Of a stretch of DNA of 64,000 nucleotides, positions 31,507 through 40,352 are shown one piece after another (the stretch's first letter is position 1; each line of letters begins with the position of its first letter). The notes beneath the pieces are model-generated. The model ran no database searches. It saw only the letters and a program-made list of their open reading frames with translations, and had not been told where the DNA came from. Origin of the DNA: a virus; IMG/VR virus record IMGVR_UViG_3300050132_000084, positions 86,146 to 150,145 of that record. One strand, 5' to 3'. Position numbers and translations under genes: made by a program.

Positions 31507-32194
31507 TATTTTTCACGAATGTAGAAAATGATTCTGTTTTTAATAGTGGAGCAGTTTTTAATAGTGATTCGTTTTTATTTGACTTCATATAACGTTTAGC
31601 CATTTCACGAACAGACCAATGACTATCATTGACTAGTTTATCTCTGTGTGAATCATTACCACGTTCAGCAACATTTTCACGAACATATGGATGCCTATCA
31701 TTGACTAGTTTATCTCTGTGGGAATCATTACCATGTTGGGCAACCATTCCACGAACACCACAATTACTATCATTGACTAGTTTATCCTGATGTGAATCAT
31801 TACCGTGTTGGGCAACCATTCTACGAACAGATGGTTCACTATCATTGACTAGTTTATCTCTGTGTGAATCATTACCATGTTGGGCAACATTTTCACGAAC
31901 AGACCAATCACTATCATTGACTAGTTTATCTCTGTGTGAATCATTACCGTATGTAGCAACATTTTCACGAACAGACCAATCACTATCATTGACTAATTTA
32001 TCTCTGTGTGAATCATTACCGTGTATGGCAACAATTCGACGAACACCACAATTACTATCATTGACTAGTTTATCTCTGTGTGAATCATTACCGTGTATGG
32101 CAACCATTTTACGAACATTTGAATCACTATCATTGACTAGTTTATCCTGATGTGCAGGAGTGCCGTATTTTGCGATGAATACGTGATTACTCAT
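31499..32194 (-). CDS. LRV-like repeat protein, 8 units, type B tail
   Basis: MSNHVFIAKYG cap. Unit order DSNV-KM-IH, NCGV-RI-IH, DWSV-EN-TY, DWSV-EN-QH, EPSV-RM-QH, NCGV-GM-QH, RHPYV-EN-ER, HWSV. Type B tail with the KTAPLLKTESFSTF block. Eight-base overlap with the following gene. Confidence 0.85.
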   Translation of the reverse strand: MSNHVFIAKYGTPAHQDKLVNDSDSNVRKMVAIHGNDSHRDKLVNDSNCGVRRIVAIHGNDSHRDKLVNDSDWSVRENVATYGNDSHRDKLVNDSDWSVRENVAQHGNDSHRDKLVNDSEPSVRRMVAQHGNDSHQDKLVNDSNCGVRGMVAQHGNDSHRDKLVNDRHPYVRENVAERGNDSHRDKLVNDSHWSVREMAKRYMKSNKNESLLKTAPLLKTESFSTFVKNNE

Positions 32195-32984
32195 TATTTT
32201 TCACGAATGTAGAAAATGATTCTGTTTTTAATAGTGGAGCAGTTTTTAATAGTGGAGCAGTTTTTAATAGTGATTCGTTTTTATTTGACTTCATATAACG
32301 TTTAGTCATTCCACGAACAGATGGTTCACTATCATTGACTAGTTTATCTCTGTGTGAATCATTACCGTATGTAGCAACAATTCCACGAACATATGGATGC
32401 CTATCATTGATTAGTTTATCTCTGTGTGAATCATTACCATGTTGGGCAACCATTCCACGAACAGATGGTTCACTATCATTGACTAGTTTATCTCTGTGTG
32501 AATCATTACCGTGTTTGGCAACCATTTCACGAACATATGAATGACTATCATTGACTAGTTTATCTCTGTGTGCATCATTGCCACATCTGGCAACAATTCG
32601 ACGAACATATTGATGCCTATCATTGACTAGTTTATCTCTGTGGGAATCATTACCGTGTTTGGCAACACCACATCTGATACCCACATCTGAATCACTACAC
32701 AATTTATCTTTATGTGAGTCATTACCATTAATACCAACAATGTATCGAACGTCTTTATGGGGTGAATTTATAAGTTTGTCACGATGGGAATCATTACCAT
32801 ATTCTGCTACGTATTTCTGTACATCTTCGGTTCCAGAATTAACTAACCTATCACGATGGGCATCTGTACCATGTTGAGCTATGATACATTTAGAATATTT
32901 ATGTCCCCATTGAGCAATATGGTGCTTGTGTGCATCTGTACCATATTTGGCTAGGAATTCTTCATTTTGTATACTGATTGACAT
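32187..32984 (-). CDS. LRV-like repeat protein, about 10 units, divergent first half
   Basis: 265 residues. The first five units are unlike the family standard (HKYSKCIIAQHG, GTEDVQKYVAEYG, PHKDVRYIVGING, DVGIRCGVAKHG), while the last five use the common words. The tail repeats KTAPLL twice before ESFSTFVKNNE. The N-terminal half may show the ancestral, non-homogenised form. It is coupled by TAATG to the stop of the KWCT-motif gene. Confidence 0.85.
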   Translation of the reverse strand: MSISIQNEEFLAKYGTDAHKHHIAQWGHKYSKCIIAQHGTDAHRDRLVNSGTEDVQKYVAEYGNDSHRDKLINSPHKDVRYIVGINGNDSHKDKLCSDSDVGIRCGVAKHGNDSHRDKLVNDRHQYVRRIVARCGNDAHRDKLVNDSHSYVREMVAKHGNDSHRDKLVNDSEPSVRGMVAQHGNDSHRDKLINDRHPYVRGIVATYGNDSHRDKLVNDSEPSVRGMTKRYMKSNKNESLLKTAPLLKTAPLLKTESFSTFVKNNE

Positions 32985-33769
32985 TATAGCTTATCAGCAC
33001 CAGCGATAGAGGGATTCTTCTCAAGGGCTTTGTGAAATGATGATTTAATTTTTTTAAATTCATCTGGCGTGATTTCTTCATCCTTAGCATTCATGAAACT
33101 TGATGTAGGAGCATGAAATTGGAATTTCTCATTGCTTGGCTTGTGAATCACAACATGCAATGGGCCTTCTTTGTGATAATGTTCAAACATTGAAGGATCA
33201 TCTTTTGATGCTGTGCACCATTTTGTTCCTGCACCATAATGACAAGCTGCTGCATGAGTTTTCATTGCATGAATGCTAATGTTGTCATCTTCATAAACTT
33301 TGTCTGCACCTTCAGTTTTGATAGCTTTGGTTTCAGCGGCCTTGGTTACATGTGAACCAACATGTGGGGCCACGGCATCTTCAATGTCACCAAGTTTCTT
33401 GTAGGAATTAATGTCTTTATTAGCAAGTTTTGGTCTATACGTATCAAAATCGCTATATGCTTTTTTGATCCGTGCATGATCCTCTTGACGAATGTTCTTT
33501 GCCTTATACAGCTTCAGGATGTGCTGTGTATGGACTTTGTTTGGGGTAGGATCAGCATTGGTAGCGAAGTGATCAATAATGTCACCAGCGTCCTTATGCT
33601 TCGCCAACGCATCATGGGAAGTATCGATGGTTGGATTAGTAGATTTCAGATGTGCAATACGATTTTCCACGAGGAAACTTTTCTCCGATTCATTAAGGGT
33701 ATAAAAATCACGCTGTCCCAATTGTACCATACGATAAGCATTTGTGATTGATTTTGTTACGTTGTCCAT
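32984..33769 (-). CDS. Late phage protein with GTKWCTA domain
   Basis: 261 residues. The first half is helical and charged. The second half has HYGAGTKWCTASKDD, then MFEHYHKEGPLHVVIH and FQFHAPTSSFMNAKDEE. This Y-G-x-G-T-K-W-C-T-A block followed by a 'G.LYVI...K.QFH' segment recurs in many phage proteins of large virions; I know of no established activity. Cys at the centre of the motif may be functional. A GATAAATA box lies upstream, so expression is likely late. Confidence 0.65.
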   Translation of the reverse strand: MDNVTKSITNAYRMVQLGQRDFYTLNESEKSFLVENRIAHLKSTNPTIDTSHDALAKHKDAGDIIDHFATNADPTPNKVHTQHILKLYKAKNIRQEDHARIKKAYSDFDTYRPKLANKDINSYKKLGDIEDAVAPHVGSHVTKAAETKAIKTEGADKVYEDDNISIHAMKTHAAACHYGAGTKWCTASKDDPSMFEHYHKEGPLHVVIHKPSNEKFQFHAPTSSFMNAKDEEITPDEFKKIKSSFHKALEKNPSIAGADKL

Positions 33770-33823
33770 ATTAATTATCCTTCTTGTGGTTTATATTATA
33801 CAGCATTTTTCTGAGTTACGCAA

Positions 33824-33831
33824 TATTTATC
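33824..33831 (-). promoter_or_regulatory. Late-type box GATAAATA
   Basis: Minus strand, 55 bases before the KWCT-motif gene. Confidence 0.55.
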
Positions 33832-33839
33832 TACTATTT

Positions 33840-34440
33840 TCATGGTGGTTGGTTTCTTACAAGGCTTAATTCATATTCACGTGACCGTGCTGCACTGCGA
33901 ACCAACGAGTTTTCATCATTCTTTAATTTTCCTGCATGACTTAAATTACCATTTCTAGCTACAGTTTCACGAACCAGTGGATCGCCATGATGTAACAATA
34001 TATCCTTGTGTCTTTTATTACCTTTTCTGATTATAGCACAAGCAACTTTTGTTCTTTTACCGATTGGTCGTTTCAATATTTCATCACGATGTTCATTATT
34101 ACCGAATATGGCTATACTTTGATTCACTGGTTCATTATCTTTAAGATGTGGCATATCCAACATTCTATCACGATGTTCATCGTTACCATGTTTTGCTATA
34201 TGACTGAAACAATCACTATGAATATTAGTATGATTTAATAATTCATGACGACTTTTGTGTTCCATAGATTGATATAAGAACATGGAACATAGTTTGTTTT
34301 GGAAAATCATGATGATTCATTATTTTTGAACGATCTTCATCTGTTCCATGGGAAATTAATGCTCGTTTTCCTTCATAGGAATTATGCAGTTTATCCTGAT
34401 GTGCAGGAGTGCCGTATTGTGCTAGGAATCTTTTACTCAT
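33840..34440 (-). pseudogene. Divergent LRV-like repeat gene split by a frameshift
   Basis: ATG 34440 (MSKRFLAQYGTPAHQDKL) runs to a TGA at 34243 through diverged units. A second frame open from 34310 carries on SRHELLNHTN, then IAKHGNDEHRDRML, IAIFGNNEHRDEIL, AIIRKGNKRHKDILL and VARNGNLSHAGKL to 33840. Adding one base near 34252-34261 (the CACAAAAGT stretch) gives a continuous repeat (GT.KSRHELLN). Sequence identity to other members is low at the DNA level, so this is an old, decaying copy. Confidence 0.65.
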
Positions 34441-34981
34441 TATTTTTCACGAATGTAGAAAATGATTCTGTTTTTAATAGTGGAGCAGTTTTTAATAGTG
34501 ATTCGTTTTTATTTGATTTCATATAATGTTTGGCATAGTTACGAACATTTGGTTCACTATCATTGACTAGTTTATCTCGATGTGAATCATTACCGTGTAT
34601 GGCAACATTTTCACGAACAGCCCAATGACTATCATTGACTAGTTTATCTCTGTGTGAATCATTACCGTGTTTAGCAACATTTTCACGAACAGCCCAATGA
34701 CTATCATTGACTAGTTTATCTCGATGTGAATCATTACCGTGTTTAGCAACCCCTGCACGAACAGGCCAATCACTATCATTGACTAGTTTATCTCTGTGTG
34801 AATCATTACCGTGTTTAGCAACATTTGCACGAACATATAGATCACTATCATTGACTAGTTTATCTCTGTGGGAATCATTACCATGTTTGGCAACATTTTC
34901 ACGAACATTTGAATCACTATCATTGACTAGTTTATCCTGATGTGCAGGAGTGCCGTATTGTGCTAGGAATTCTTTACTCAT
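34433..34981 (-). CDS. LRV-like repeat protein, 6 units, type B tail
   Basis: Units DSNV-EN-KH, DLYV-AN-KH, DWPV-AG-KH, HWAV-EN-KH, HWAV-EN-IH, EPNV. DLYV and DWPV are words not seen elsewhere. Type B tail, eight-base overlap with the frameshifted copy downstream. First gene of the minus train; a bidirectional promoter region lies upstream. Confidence 0.85.
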   Translation of the reverse strand: MSKEFLAQYGTPAHQDKLVNDSDSNVRENVAKHGNDSHRDKLVNDSDLYVRANVAKHGNDSHRDKLVNDSDWPVRAGVAKHGNDSHRDKLVNDSHWAVRENVAKHGNDSHRDKLVNDSHWAVRENVAIHGNDSHRDKLVNDSEPNVRNYAKHYMKSNKNESLLKTAPLLKTESFSTFVKNNE

Positions 34982-35014
34982 TATTATCCTTTTATAGCTA
35001 TCTCTATATTTATT

Positions 35015-35022
35015 GATAAATA
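35015..35022 (+). promoter_or_regulatory. Late-type box GATAAATA
   Basis: 24 bases before the gp5-like start at 35046. A second ATAAATA-like box on the opposite strand nearby may serve the repeat gene at 34981. Confidence 0.55.
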
Positions 35023-35045
35023 TTCATTATTGTTTCGGGAATATC

Positions 35046-37637
35046 ATGAGTAAAATTTACGTTGGAGTGGTAGAAGATAGAAATGATCCACTATTTTTGG
35101 GTAGGGTTAAAGTCAGAATATTTGGAATTAATTCTCCATCAAAATTAGAACTTCCTACTAGCGATTTACCTTGGACATCTATTCGTGGTTCAACTACAAG
35201 TGCTACACTATCAGGTGTTGGTATATCCCCTAATGGAATATTGCCGGGAACATGGGTAAGATTAGAATGTTTAGATGAACCAGATATGCAACAATGGTGT
35301 GTCATCGGAACATGCTATGGATACGATTCACCAGTTGATAATCCTGTAAATTTTGGTGGAACAAATGTTGATGGTTCAACCAATACCAATCCAGTGTCTA
35401 ATCCTGCACCACAACAAACACCAATTCCTACACCTACCCCATTAACACCAAATACAAGTACATGGACACTAGGACAAACTTCAGCACAATATGAATCTGG
35501 TGGTCGTGGCCCCGGTACAATTAATACATATTTAACCAGCAATGATCCGGGTGGTGCATCCTACGGTTCATATCAATTTGCATCATACTTACCACTTACT
35601 ATGCCTAATGGTAAGACACGTAAAGGTTATGCTGGTTCAGCAATGGAATCCTATATTGCATCGTCATCATGGTCTTCACGATTCACTGGATTATCACCAG
35701 CTACATCAGCATGGGATTCAGCATGGAAACAAATTGCAACCGAATCATCAACAGATTTCGAAACTGAACAGCATGCTTATATTCAGGCACATTTTTATAA
35801 CGTGATGCTGAATAGTCTGAAGCGTAAAGGATTGGATTTAACTGGCTTTGGCCCCGGTGTACAAGATTTAATATGGTCTACTGCCGTACAATTTGGCCCC
35901 GGTAAGACATCAATATTTTTAACACCATTAGCAAATCAAACTGGTCTCACCGATGTATCAATTGTCACTCAGGTTTCAGATTATAAGATTTCAACATATT
36001 CAACTTGGGCCACGCGATATACCTCAGAAAAAGCATCGTTATTAACACTATGTAATGGGGCAGTAGTTCCTGTCACAAAAGATGAAGCCAAAACGGTTAC
36101 ACCTGATCCTACTGTCACACCAGCAGCACAACAAGATTCATTAAATCAAAATAATAATTTTGTTATACAAGCTGCTAACGTTGGTTTCACTGATCCATCA
36201 AATACCTATCCTACAACAGATTATATCAATCTTCCAGACACAAATAAACTTGCATATGGTGTGGAAACTGGAACTCAATCTGCCGACAAAACATCAAATT
36301 TATATAATGGTGCATTGTTACCTAATGGGAACACATTTGATCAACCATCTAACCCATATCAAGCACAATATCCATACAATAAAGTGTTTGAATCAGAAAG
36401 TGGACATCTTGTAGAAATAGATGATACTCCCGGTGCAGAACGAATCAACATTTATCATAAATCAGGAACATTCGTAGAAGTTGATGCAATAGGAAATTGT
36501 GTTCGTAGAGTGATTGGTTCTGATTTCACATTTACTGATACTAATTCATATGTTGCCATTGACGGAAAAATGAATATATCCGTTGGTGGTTCTGCAAACA
36601 TCATGGTTGGTGCTGATGCCAATATCGAAATTGCTGGTAACACCACCCTGAATTGTGGAAATAATATTGTAGCAAGTGCTGGTGGACGTTTCAGTATGTC
36701 ATCAGCCGTGGCAATCGATTTGAAAGCACCCGAAATTTATATTGATGCAGATAATTCAATTGACATGAAATCTGGTGGTTATATCAATATTGATGGTGGT
36801 GGACAAGTTTCTATATTATCAGGTGACACTGTGGCTATCGATGGTTCAAGTGTAGCTGTTATGAGTGGTGAAGCTGTTAGTGCATCATTATCACAAGGTG
36901 TAGAAGCATCTGGTGCTACCGATTACACTGAAGTCATCATGCCAGATAAATTCACGAACAAATTGGCTGCTATTGCACAAAATGCAGAAATTCCAGAAGA
37001 AGTTGGCAATGTTCCTGATGTTCATGCAGCTTTGATTAATAGTGGATTAATGACTGCCGCACAATTAGCCAAACCGGGAATCACTAGTGCGGTGGATGCT
37101 ACACCTACACCACCAGCTAATAATAATACGACTGTGGATTGTGTGTACATAAACACATTAGCTGATATTCCAAACACATTTCAATTATCACCAAACTATC
37201 AATTAGCTGATTTAAGTACGAAAGCATTAGCTGGATCACATCAAGTTGTAGCACAAGGTGGTCTAACCGTATCACAGATTGTTTGTAATTTATATCAATT
37301 AGCCATAAACGTAATGGAACCTTTGAAACAGAAGTGGCCCAATGTTAAAATTAATTCTGGATTCAGAACTGTTTCTGGTTCAATAAGCACATCGAGTCAC
37401 CCGAAGGGACAAGCCGTAGACATTCATTTTGATGGATTCACACCAACTGATTACCTGAATTGTATTGTAGAAATAAAACAATTATTAAACGGTGCATATG
37501 ACCAATTGATCCTTGAATCATTACCCGGTGGTCATAATTGGATACACATCGGGTATGTTGCTGGAAATAATCGTGGTGCATGTTTTACTATGTGGAATAA
37601 TAAGACATATGCTCAAGGATTCGTTTTAGTCAGTTGA
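35046..37637 (+). CDS. 5: gp5-like baseplate spike with two putative cell-wall hydrolase domains
   Basis: 863 residues (T4 gp5: 575). Residues 1-95: OB-fold (KIYVGVVEDRNDPLFLGRVK, WVRLECLD.PDMQQWCVIG). A Pro/Thr linker to 140. About 145-330: a lytic-enzyme-like domain (SAQYESGGRGPGTI, GGASYGSYQFA), with a likely catalytic Glu in YESGG; it replaces the T4 lysozyme domain. About 480-620: beta-helix spike with the V.I...G/N pattern (SVGGSANIMVGADANIEIAG). About 715-863: peptidase M15-like domain (NSGFRT, SSHPKGQAVDIHF, GGHNWIHIGY), the zinc site of D-Ala-D-Ala peptidases. So the spike can cut both glycan and peptide parts of the wall during entry. Confidence 0.85.
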   Translation: MSKIYVGVVEDRNDPLFLGRVKVRIFGINSPSKLELPTSDLPWTSIRGSTTSATLSGVGISPNGILPGTWVRLECLDEPDMQQWCVIGTCYGYDSPVDNPVNFGGTNVDGSTNTNPVSNPAPQQTPIPTPTPLTPNTSTWTLGQTSAQYESGGRGPGTINTYLTSNDPGGASYGSYQFASYLPLTMPNGKTRKGYAGSAMESYIASSSWSSRFTGLSPATSAWDSAWKQIATESSTDFETEQHAYIQAHFYNVMLNSLKRKGLDLTGFGPGVQDLIWSTAVQFGPGKTSIFLTPLANQTGLTDVSIVTQVSDYKISTYSTWATRYTSEKASLLTLCNGAVVPVTKDEAKTVTPDPTVTPAAQQDSLNQNNNFVIQAANVGFTDPSNTYPTTDYINLPDTNKLAYGVETGTQSADKTSNLYNGALLPNGNTFDQPSNPYQAQYPYNKVFESESGHLVEIDDTPGAERINIYHKSGTFVEVDAIGNCVRRVIGSDFTFTDTNSYVAIDGKMNISVGGSANIMVGADANIEIAGNTTLNCGNNIVASAGGRFSMSSAVAIDLKAPEIYIDADNSIDMKSGGYINIDGGGQVSILSGDTVAIDGSSVAVMSGEAVSASLSQGVEASGATDYTEVIMPDKFTNKLAAIAQNAEIPEEVGNVPDVHAALINSGLMTAAQLAKPGITSAVDATPTPPANNNTTVDCVYINTLADIPNTFQLSPNYQLADLSTKALAGSHQVVAQGGLTVSQIVCNLYQLAINVMEPLKQKWPNVKINSGFRTVSGSISTSSHPKGQAVDIHFDGFTPTDYLNCIVEIKQLLNGAYDQLILESLPGGHNWIHIGYVAGNNRGACFTMWNNKTYAQGFVLVS

Positions 37638-37641
37638 GATT

Positions 37642-38751
37642 TTATTCCGCGCTTTCAAGAAACTGCAACACCTTGTCCTTGAATTCTGGATCATTAATGG
37701 ATAGAAGTTTGGCTTTAGGATACAAGTCATTCTTCCATCGCCAATCCATGAATTTATTACGAAGTACCAATGTTGGTTTACCCATGGATAATGCAAGATG
37801 GGCAAATGCAGTATCTACTGTAATCACATGACTTAGACCTTCTAGCAAATTGGCACTATCCATGAAATTTTCAATACCACTATAAAGATTTTCTGTATAG
37901 TCTAATGAATCACCCATCTGAAAATTGAAAATCTTATATCCATGTGGTACAAGAAATTTCAATGTGTTTGCAGGTATTGAACGTAATAGTCCATTATCCC
38001 CCTGTGTACCAGCTTTGTATACATATGCCACAGATTTCCGTGATACTGGAATACGATCAGTAAATTCCGAAAAAATTTTATTCACTGGTGGTGTTTTTTT
38101 GAATTCCATTACATATGCACGAAATAAATCACCAATAGTCATGATGATATCATAATCCCTATATATCCAATCAGTGGCTTCTGGTTTAATGAATTCCGCA
38201 TTAGTGGTATATTCCATTTGTGGAAAATTATGCTTGAATAATGGAAGTAATTCTGGTTTGGCACAATACCCAACTTTCTTCATGAGTGGTATTGCATGTG
38301 GTAGAACTCTGCTGAATAATATTTCATCCCCGAACCCCTGTTCTGATACTATCATCACTCGTGAATTTATGATGGTTTTCCAGTCCTGTACATGTAGAAG
38401 TAATTTTGAATCTATATGGAATTTATTGACTTTCATTTCATTAATATCCCATCTGCATCCGTAATTCATCCATCCATCAAGTGATTTCTTTTGATTGAAT
38501 TGACAGAAGCACATTTCATATCTGGCTTGTCCGTTTTCTTCTACATCAACTGATTTCTGGTAGTAGTATTCTGCTTCCTTGTGATTACCCATTTTATTAT
38601 ATGCACGTGCTATATTCAATTCACAACGGGCTATATTTAATTTATTGGATGGATCGGTATCTGAAATTACCAATTCATATAGATTAATAATTTCTTTATA
38701 ATTTTTCTTTTTTTCGAGTTGTTTCACTCGTTTGATCAATGGATCAGCCAT
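37642..38751 (-). CDS. TPR-containing glycosyltransferase-like protein
   Basis: 369 residues. Residues 1-105 are helical TPR-like (YKEIINLYELVISDTD, IARAYNKMGNHKEAEYYYQK). The rest resembles GT9/GT41-like enzymes: VMIVSEQGFGDEILFSRVLP, then late SHVITVDTAFAHLALSMGKP and TLVLRNKFMDWRW, the usual sugar-nucleotide loop. It may modify phage virion, DNA or host surface sugars. Start at ATG 38751 with GGAG SD; a late-type box lies 44 bases upstream. It is inserted opposite the spike and wedge genes. Confidence 0.75.
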   Translation of the reverse strand: MADPLIKRVKQLEKKKNYKEIINLYELVISDTDPSNKLNIARCELNIARAYNKMGNHKEAEYYYQKSVDVEENGQARYEMCFCQFNQKKSLDGWMNYGCRWDINEMKVNKFHIDSKLLLHVQDWKTIINSRVMIVSEQGFGDEILFSRVLPHAIPLMKKVGYCAKPELLPLFKHNFPQMEYTTNAEFIKPEATDWIYRDYDIIMTIGDLFRAYVMEFKKTPPVNKIFSEFTDRIPVSRKSVAYVYKAGTQGDNGLLRSIPANTLKFLVPHGYKIFNFQMGDSLDYTENLYSGIENFMDSANLLEGLSHVITVDTAFAHLALSMGKPTLVLRNKFMDWRWKNDLYPKAKLLSINDPEFKDKVLQFLESAE

Positions 38752-38794
38752 TTTAACTCCATAATAAAGGGGGAATTGATTATACCACAAATCT

Positions 38795-38802
38795 TATTTA
38801 TC
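38795..38802 (-). promoter_or_regulatory. Late-type box GATAAATA
   Basis: Minus strand, 44 bases before the glycosyltransferase-like gene. A TATAAT at 38783-38778 follows and could be an early -10. Confidence 0.5.
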
Positions 38803-39377
38803 TACAAGTGGTATGAAGTGAGGCAAAGCCGAACGGAATATTGAGCGTAGCGAAATTGATTTAATCTAATGCTTCGCATATGAATTCGTTCCCGTTGGTC
38901 ACAAATTCATTTTCATTTGTGTTCATAGAAGTGATATTATATGACATAATGTATGATCTATAATTCATTGTTATTTCATTTGTGGTTCATTAATAATCAT
39001 GATTCACTATGGTAAATCAAATTCCCCCCATGAAACATTTAAACTACATAATAATTGATGAAGGCTGTTTCGCGTGATACCGAGTCTACCCTGCTTTAGT
39101 ACCTTCAAACAAAGTATATCAAGACCCAACCTTCTTATTTTTTATTTACATGTCATAGCGGCTCTCGGTTCGACATACTCCATGTACGGTGTGGGTTCGT
39201 ACATTACGTTTCTAGGAACTGGTTGTTCAGTTAACAATCATGTTAAAACAGTGGTGCATCGTTGTGTGCACATGTTATGCTATTTCATCTACATTCGGCA
39301 TAGCTGCAATTTGTCTTACTTATAATACTTAGTGAAAATAAATCCTCAAAACAGTGTTTCTTACAAACTTTTACAAT
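38803..39377. other. Gene-poor island, 575 bp, origin unknown
   Basis: No convincing gene. The left part (38810-38910) holds TGAGGCAAAGCC and GAGCGTAGCG motifs and looks GC-richer than the flanks. On the minus strand a short frame around 39160-39260 reads QPVPRNVMYEPTPYMEYVEP then RAAMTCK and a stop, which looks like the end of a protein-coding gene without its body. This could be a relic of a mobile or foreign gene. A + strand reading of 83 codons (39074-39325) has no SD and unusual composition. Confidence 0.4.
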
Positions 39378-39674
39378 TTAATATGAATTAACGAACTTAT
39401 GCATGGTACAATCACCTATTAATGCATGAATCTTTTCACAATCTGTCTTTATTTCATTGGAATGATTACATAATTGATACACGTTGATTTCAATACCAAG
39501 GATGCCACTTCTGTCATATGGTATCCATTGAATCCCATCAATTTCATGATTACTTTCAAAATCATCAGCTTCATCTTCAGTTATGACCTGACGTTCAATC
39601 ATATGATCAATTGCATCCTGAATATTATCAAAACCTTTACCAAAAGCAACTACTGCACGATATTCGATTGACAT
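39378..39674 (-). CDS. Small early phage protein, 98 aa
   Basis: YRAVVAFGKGFDNIQDAIDH, DDFESNHEIDGIQWIPYDRS, GIEINVYQLCNH. Promoter at 39701-39730. Uncharacterised phage family. Confidence 0.65.
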   Translation of the reverse strand: MSIEYRAVVAFGKGFDNIQDAIDHMIERQVITEDEADDFESNHEIDGIQWIPYDRSGILGIEINVYQLCNHSNEIKTDCEKIHALIGDCTMHKFVNSY

Positions 39675-39700
39675 GTTTACCTTTCCTATTGAGAACTGCT

Positions 39701-39730
39701 ATTATATCACTTCTTGTTGTATTTTGTCAA
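39701..39730 (-). promoter_or_regulatory. Sigma70 promoter TTGACA-18-TATAAT
   Basis: Minus strand: -35 at 39730-39725 and -10 at 39706-39701, 27 bases before the start at 39674. Confidence 0.65.
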
Positions 39731-39743
39731 TATTAAAATATTC

Positions 39744-39772
39744 TTGTGTTGTATTTAAACTTTTGATATACT
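39744..39772 (+). promoter_or_regulatory. Sigma70-like promoter TTGTGT-17-TATACT
   Basis: Divergent to the previous promoter, 32 bases before ATG 39805. Confidence 0.45.
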
Positions 39773-39804
39773 TGGAGCATGTTGAAAATTTATGGAGATT
39801 AATC

Positions 39805-39882
39805 ATGATCTATGCAAATCCCGGTGAAAATTTGTTTCAATTTGTCCAGCGTGTGTTGAATATGCCTAACCCCGGTGGCTAG
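39805..39882 (+). CDS. Truncated small phage gene, 25 aa
   Basis: ATG behind GGAGATTAATC. MIYANPGENLFQFVQRVLNM and then a stop within GC-rich DNA. A promoter and good SD with such a short product suggests the 3' part was cut off by the GC-rich islet that begins at about 39870. Confidence 0.5.
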   Translation: MIYANPGENLFQFVQRVLNMPNPGG

Positions 39883-40094
39883 CCACGAATTTTGATGCAA
39901 AAAAGCTCCCAAAATGCCGGGTGCATCCGTCGAACACCCTGCTCCCATTTTTGCCACGCGCCAAGACTGGCATGGATCAGCGCGGCGGCATCGGTTTGGG
40001 ATAGACGCGCAGCCTCGCGCTCAGTGCGGATAGCGTCGGGTGCGGGATTGGAAGATGGCCCTTTCGGGCCACGATTGGGGTGGCTGGACAACAA
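39879..40094 (-). CDS. Small XRE-type helix-turn-helix protein
   Basis: 71 residues. IRTEREAARLSQTDAAALIH and SLGAWQKWEQGVRRMHPAFW, ELFCIKI: the HTH of the XRE family with the W..WE.G.R.M.P..W ending common in proteobacterial plasmids and prophages. GC-rich DNA, unlike the rest of the window. It probably binds DNA; whether it regulates phage genes is unknown. Confidence 0.7.
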   Translation of the reverse strand: MLSSHPNRGPKGPSSNPAPDAIRTEREAARLSQTDAAALIHASLGAWQKWEQGVRRMHPAFWELFCIKIRG

Positions 40095-40352
40095 TCAGAC
40101 CCATTCCCAATTGCATGCATCCCATGCGTGGTGTACGCATGCATGGAGACGTTCCAGCGCGTCCGAATCATCTACATCTGCATCGCAATGCACGCAATTT
40201 GTAGATTGTTTGTCCGTCACGGTTACGTTGGCACCTGGGAATTCTGCCTCAATCTGAGTTTTTACCCATGCGCGATAACCCTCTGCATCGCGCTCCGATG
40301 TATCGCCCATCGAGCTAGTTGGGCAGTCATATGTGATTGTGGTGATTGTCAT
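40095..40352 (-). CDS. Small foreign protein, 85 aa
   Basis: MTITTITYDCPTSSMGDTSE, YRAWVKTQIEAEFPGANVTV, CVHCDADVDDSD and a C-terminal CVHHAWDACNWEWV. Immediately upstream of the XRE gene and in the same GC-rich DNA, so one transferred unit. Function unknown. Confidence 0.6.
   Translation of the reverse strand: MTITTITYDCPTSSMGDTSERDAEGYRAWVKTQIEAEFPGANVTVTDKQSTNCVHCDADVDDSDALERLHACVHHAWDACNWEWV

Noticed and set aside
39074-39325. 83-codon + strand ORF in the island
   Set aside because: No Shine-Dalgarno sequence, odd amino acid composition and no coupling to neighbours; described as part of the island instead.
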